Shown here piece by piece: positions 60,577 through 64,000 of a stretch of DNA of 64,000 nt. How positions within the stretch are numbered: the first letter of the stretch is position 1; each line of letters begins with the position of its first letter. Under the pieces are notes generated by a model. The model saw nothing but the letters and a program-made list of their open reading frames with translations. It was not told where the DNA came from and did no database searches. The stretch is from Vespa crabro (Eukaryota; Arthropoda; Insecta; Hymenoptera; Vespidae). Location: the NCBI RefSeq assembly GCF_910589235.1, contig NC_060965.1, positions 4,704,292 through 4,768,291 of the forward strand, written 5' to 3'. The position numbers were made by a program, and so were the translations under genes.

Positions 60577-62224
60577 TTAAAAATCTTCGTCGGAATGATC
60601 GACCTTGCTGACGGATCGTTTATCTTGAGCAACCTTGCGATCAAAATTTCCTATGTCCGTTCCTCTCACAGAATTTAAAAGATCATCGTCGTCCTCGTCG
60701 TCGTCGTCATCGAGATCTCCATCGATAAGTAGATCGCTGTCGCTATCGAGCGAGCCAGCACTATCATTAGATTCCAAAATCGTTCCTCGTTGACGACCAG
60801 ACATGCTGCCATAAATTCGTCGTTGAGACATTTGTGTTCTCGACGTTTTTTCTGTATCTGTAATGAGATCGTATTTAATTAATTAAAATTGATGTACGAC
60901 GAGGAATGTGTAAAAAAAAAAAAGAAAAAAAAAGAAGTATCGAGAAAAAGAAAAAAAATTCTCTTCTTTTTTTTTCTTATATTCGTTTAACCTGTTTTTG
61001 GATGAGCACCCTGTTGCATAGTTTTTTCCATATTTTGTTTTTCAACATTGCCAAGAGTTAATCGAGATTCTTGAAGACTTGCTCCAAATACTAGATCATT
61101 TCCTTCGATCATGCTTTCGAAGCTTACGTCCTCCGAACGCAGTTGTTCCAGCTTCCTTTTAGTTTCCGCTTGTCTAAAACATTCAGAAAAATTAAAATCT
61201 CTTTTTTCTTTTTTATTTTATTTTTTTTTTTCCATCATCGCACTTACCGTTTCTCAATTCTTTCCTGTTCAGCCTTAGCTGCATCCTCATGCAAGTGTTC
61301 CAGATACGAGAGATATCGAAATTTTTGTAAATAATCGTCGTATAAAATTCTCAATTCGGCTTCAAGTTTTTCATACTCCTCCATGAAAGCAGGACGAACT
61401 TTTCTTAAAGTTTGTAGTCTCTTTTGATTTCTTTCTAATTCTGATCGACGTCTTTCTATTCTTGTGTCAAGACTTTGTTCTGTGTCCTTTAAATAGAGAA
61501 CCAAGTATTTAAATATAAAAGATTAAATGGAGAAATGTTGGAAACAAAAATTTAATTGTCATTAACAATAATAATATATTGATTGTATTTATTTGTTGAA
61601 AACAATAATTTAATATTATTACAAAACGTAAGAATATAGTAATAAAAATGCTAAGAAAATTTCGCGGGCTTTTTACCTACGCCATCTTGGAACAAGGTAA
61701 TAATCGAATCAAAATATCAACTAAAATTAAATACACATAACATAATATATATATATGTAAACGTATACGTACACGTTTACTTTATAATGTAAATATACCT
61801 TGACGTTGTCTATTTGTTTCTTTGTATCTTCTATCTCTTTTCTCATATTTTCTATGACGTCCTTCAGAGCAGTTTCTATCTCAGCAGTATCGAATTGTCT
61901 ACCAGCTTTATTGTTTCTAATATCACGGAGTTCAACTTCTCGGCCAAGGAGATCAAAAAGCGTTGCTCCATTCACAGTCAAAAGACTAGCTAATTGCCTC
62001 GTCGATTTTAATTCATTTATCTCGTCGGATATGTTGAATTCGATGATCTTACGATTATCACTTTGATTTATGCTCTCGCTACCATGATTTTGAGCTTCTT
62101 GTAACAGGTTTGTTATTTTTAATAATTCTTGTACAGCATAACCGTCCGCTTGATATAGTTTTTTCGTATTTAATTTCACGTTAGTATTTAATGCCTATAT
62201 AATCATTATATTATAAATATATAA

Positions 62225-62272
<48 letters not shown>

Positions 62273-62810
62273 AATAATTATCAATAATTTTATTTGTTCT
62301 CATAACGATTAATATTTAAAAAAAAATTTTTGAAAAAGAAAAAATAGTTTAATTGCGTCATTCTATGTATCTGATTGGTCGAACAATTATTCCTCTTTGC
62401 AGTATTATATTTTACAATTGTCTATAATTATTTCTTTATATTTATAATTGAAATAAATAATTAAGTAGTTACCATGAATTCGGCAACACTACGTATTAGA
62501 AGAATTCGTTCTTCCTCGGTGTTGTGCTCGAAGGTTATGTCTGAATCCGAATCGAATCTTTTTACGAGCCAGACTAGAATTTCTGCTACTAAAGGAAAGT
62601 TCGGTGTGCGAAAATTCGCGATGGATATTAATCTTGGATACCCAAGTACTTTCATTGTCTCTGTAAAGTCTGTAGAATATCGTATGAAATTGTTTATTAA
62701 TACACTATTAATATTTCTTTTTAATTTTATATACCATATAAATGATAGAAACTATGTATTAGTTTGAAAATAATGTGAATTTACATACTGCGTAATTCTC
62801 GAAAAGACAT
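60577..62810 (-). CDS. Cluap1: CLUAP1 / IFT38 (qilin), intraflagellar transport complex B protein
   Basis: This is an IFT-B subunit needed to build cilia; in insects these are mainly sensory-neuron and sperm structures. Six minus-strand exons (62789-62810, 62473-62669, 61799-62194, 61248-61486, 60992-61173, 60577-60857) give 438 aa (human 413). The start MSFRELRNFTETMKVLGYPR closely matches human CLUAP1. The calponin-homology-like N-terminal domain contains NFRTPNFPLVAEILVWLVKR and KLNTKKLYQADGYAVQELLK. A coiled coil spans about 155-330 (RIERRRSELERNQKRLQTL, RPAFMEEYEKLEAEL). The C-terminus is Ser/Asp-rich with a long acidic run and ends SDEDF, like the SDNDF-type end of the human protein. 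The first coding exon is only 22 nt. An RFX X-box lies about 130 bp upstream of the ATG. Confidence 0.96.
62221..62270. repeat. (TA)n microsatellite in a CLUAP1 intron
   Basis: A TA run lies between the CLUAP1 exons 62473-62669 and 61799-62194. Confidence 0.94.
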
Positions 62811-62939
62811 CCTTTTTTTTATTTTTATATTCTTTTTCGAGAGGAAAATAATCGACGACAAAGGTTAACCACACGCAATCGTTTTACGAGGTATTTCGTA
62901 AGTATTTTATTCAGTTTTGTTTTCATTAACGCGGCATTC

Positions 62940-62953
62940 GTTACTATGACGAT
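62940..62953 (-). promoter_or_regulatory. RFX X-box (ATCGTC-AT-AGTAAC) in the CLUAP1 promoter
   Basis: Read on the gene's own strand, the 14-mer fits the X-box consensus RYYNYY-AT-RRNRAC at every position, including the AT spacer. It is about 130 bp upstream of the CLUAP1 start codon and between CLUAP1 and the next gene. RFX factors are the known regulators of intraflagellar-transport genes in animals. The match is direct; the function is inferred. Confidence 0.6.
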
Positions 62954-63124
62954 TACTACAAACCTAACCTAACGTTGACTACAACTTTTCATCTGTGTGA
63001 TATATTTATATAATATGTACATATATAGAACAGAATTTTTGTTTTATTCATTTCTATTATCATATTTACATGTTTCTATTATCATTTTTTTTTATATTTT
63101 AAAGCAGATTTTGTATGAATTCAT

Positions 63125-63942
63125 TTACTCATATAGTTCTTTATTAGATACACCTGTTCTGTTTTGCTTTATCTGTGAACGTATTCTTTTTACAAAAATT
63201 CTTTCTCTCGCTGCTTTGAGTTGTCTCTTTCTTATAACCTCTGCAGTTTCTTTGGTCATTTTTGGTGGCTCTTCCAAACTTTTCCTTATGAATGTTCTAA
63301 GTTTTTCCAAAGCGTCAGCTAAGTTTAATTGTTGAGATCTCGTTAAATCAGATTTAATTATTAAATGACCTTCTTTATTAATTTTATTTTTTTGCTAGAA
63401 AAAAGAGTATTTTCATTTAATATATCTTGTATCATTCAGATCAAATTACTATTAACATCATTATATCTACCTGTTCCAATAATTTTTCCTTAATTTCATT
63501 CGATAACCATGAAGCGTCCTTTACATTGAATCTTAAATCTACTTTAGTATTTACAGTATTCACGTTTTGTCCTCCAGGACCACTACTACGACTGTAAGTG
63601 ATAGTAAGTTTCTCAATAGGTATATATCCATTAAATTTAACAGATGGATCTTCTGGTACCTGAGAATATTATCATAACATCTGATGAGAATGAGAAATAA
63701 GGTTATGTTATAGAAATTGTGCTTTACAATACATTTTTCTTTTATAAAAATTATGCTGTTATAATAAATTTAATGTTTAACAAGTAACTTACAAAATCAG
63801 CTGTAAATAATTTCAAACTACTTTTAGGATATAAATTTTCCAAAGAAACTGCACTTTTATAAGCAAAAGTTTTCGCACTATTAATATAGATTTTATTCGA
63901 TGTTTTAAGTATCCTCACACATTCTCTGGTGAAAATGTTCAT
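63125..63942 (-). CDS. mRpL58: Peptidyl-tRNA hydrolase ICT1 / mitochondrial ribosomal protein mL62 (MRPL58)
   Basis: This protein rescues stalled mitochondrial ribosomes by hydrolysing peptidyl-tRNA and is also a large-subunit component. Three minus-strand exons (63793-63942, 63471-63659, 63125-63394) give 202 aa (human ICT1 has 206). The N-terminal ~50 residues (MNIFTRECVRILK...) are basic, poor in acidic residues and suit a mitochondrial targeting sequence. The catalytic GGQ lies at about residues 79-81 in SRSSGPGGQNVNTVNTKV, the class I release-factor signature. A basic C-terminal tail (ETAEVIRKRQLKAARERI to RSQIKQNRTG) corresponds to the extension that enters the mRNA channel. It is the upstream neighbour of CLUAP1 on the same strand, 314 bp away. 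Confidence 0.96.
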
Positions 63943-64000
63943 TGTAATTATTTTTAAATATTTTGAATTACACTAATATCAACTTTGTTAACAAAAATGA

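Noticed and set aside
61800..62066. Antisense open frame over CLUAP1
   Set aside because: It is a shadow of the minus-strand exon 61799-62194, which matches CLUAP1 closely.
62963..62972. Two CCTAA units resembling the insect telomere repeat (TTAGG)n
   Set aside because: Only two units lie inside a gene promoter. This is too short to indicate an interstitial telomere block.
1..64000. Search for transposons, CRISPR arrays, viral insertions or a novel gene cluster system
   Set aside because: No transposase, reverse transcriptase, terminal repeat pair, spaced repeat array or unusual gene cluster was recognised. The genes are ordinary conserved animal genes.

Overview
The window is nuclear DNA from an insect, most likely a hymenopteran. 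The basis is strongly AT-rich non-coding sequence with scattered GC-richer islands, many short spliceosomal introns with GT..AG ends, abundant TA, GA/CT and poly-T microsatellites, and proteins that read as insect or metazoan orthologues. The exact species cannot be fixed from the sequence. All gene models were built by eye from reading frame, splice sites and protein similarity known to me. In every complete model the summed exon lengths are a multiple of three.

Left part (1-26.4 kb, all on +): the 3' end of an unrecognised coiled-coil gene (to 2136); Vps13 (3212-21103, 56 constitutive exons giving 3277 residues, plus three candidate in-frame cassette exons); a TMBIM/Lifeguard seven-helix membrane protein (22267-23679, 298 aa); and galactokinase (24165-26359, 394 aa).

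Middle part (27.6-49.7 kb): two divergent, head-to-head SLC26-type anion transporter paralogues. One lies on - (27633-32023, 658 aa) and one on + (44361-49686, 583 aa). They share four intron positions and phases and are separated by about 12 kb without a convincing protein-coding gene. That interval holds tRNA-Ser(GCT), many microsatellites, promoter-like GC islands, and clusters of TATCGATA and CACGTG sites. A second serine tRNA, tRNA-Ser(AGA), sits inside intron 1 of the + paralogue.

Right part (49.7-64 kb): a CT-rich leader region and a GT92-family (DUF23) type II membrane glycosyltransferase (54493-58456, 567 aa) on +. Convergent to it on - are CLUAP1/IFT38 (60577-62810, 438 aa), an intraflagellar-transport protein, and the mitochondrial ribosome-rescue peptidyl-tRNA hydrolase ICT1/MRPL58 (63125-63942, 202 aa).

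No transposon, CRISPR array, viral insert or unknown multi-gene system was seen. The most interesting signals are the Vps13 cassette exons, a perfect RFX X-box in the CLUAP1 promoter, an N-terminal acidic dileucine signal on the + SLC26 paralogue, and the regulatory-site clustering between the SLC26 pair.
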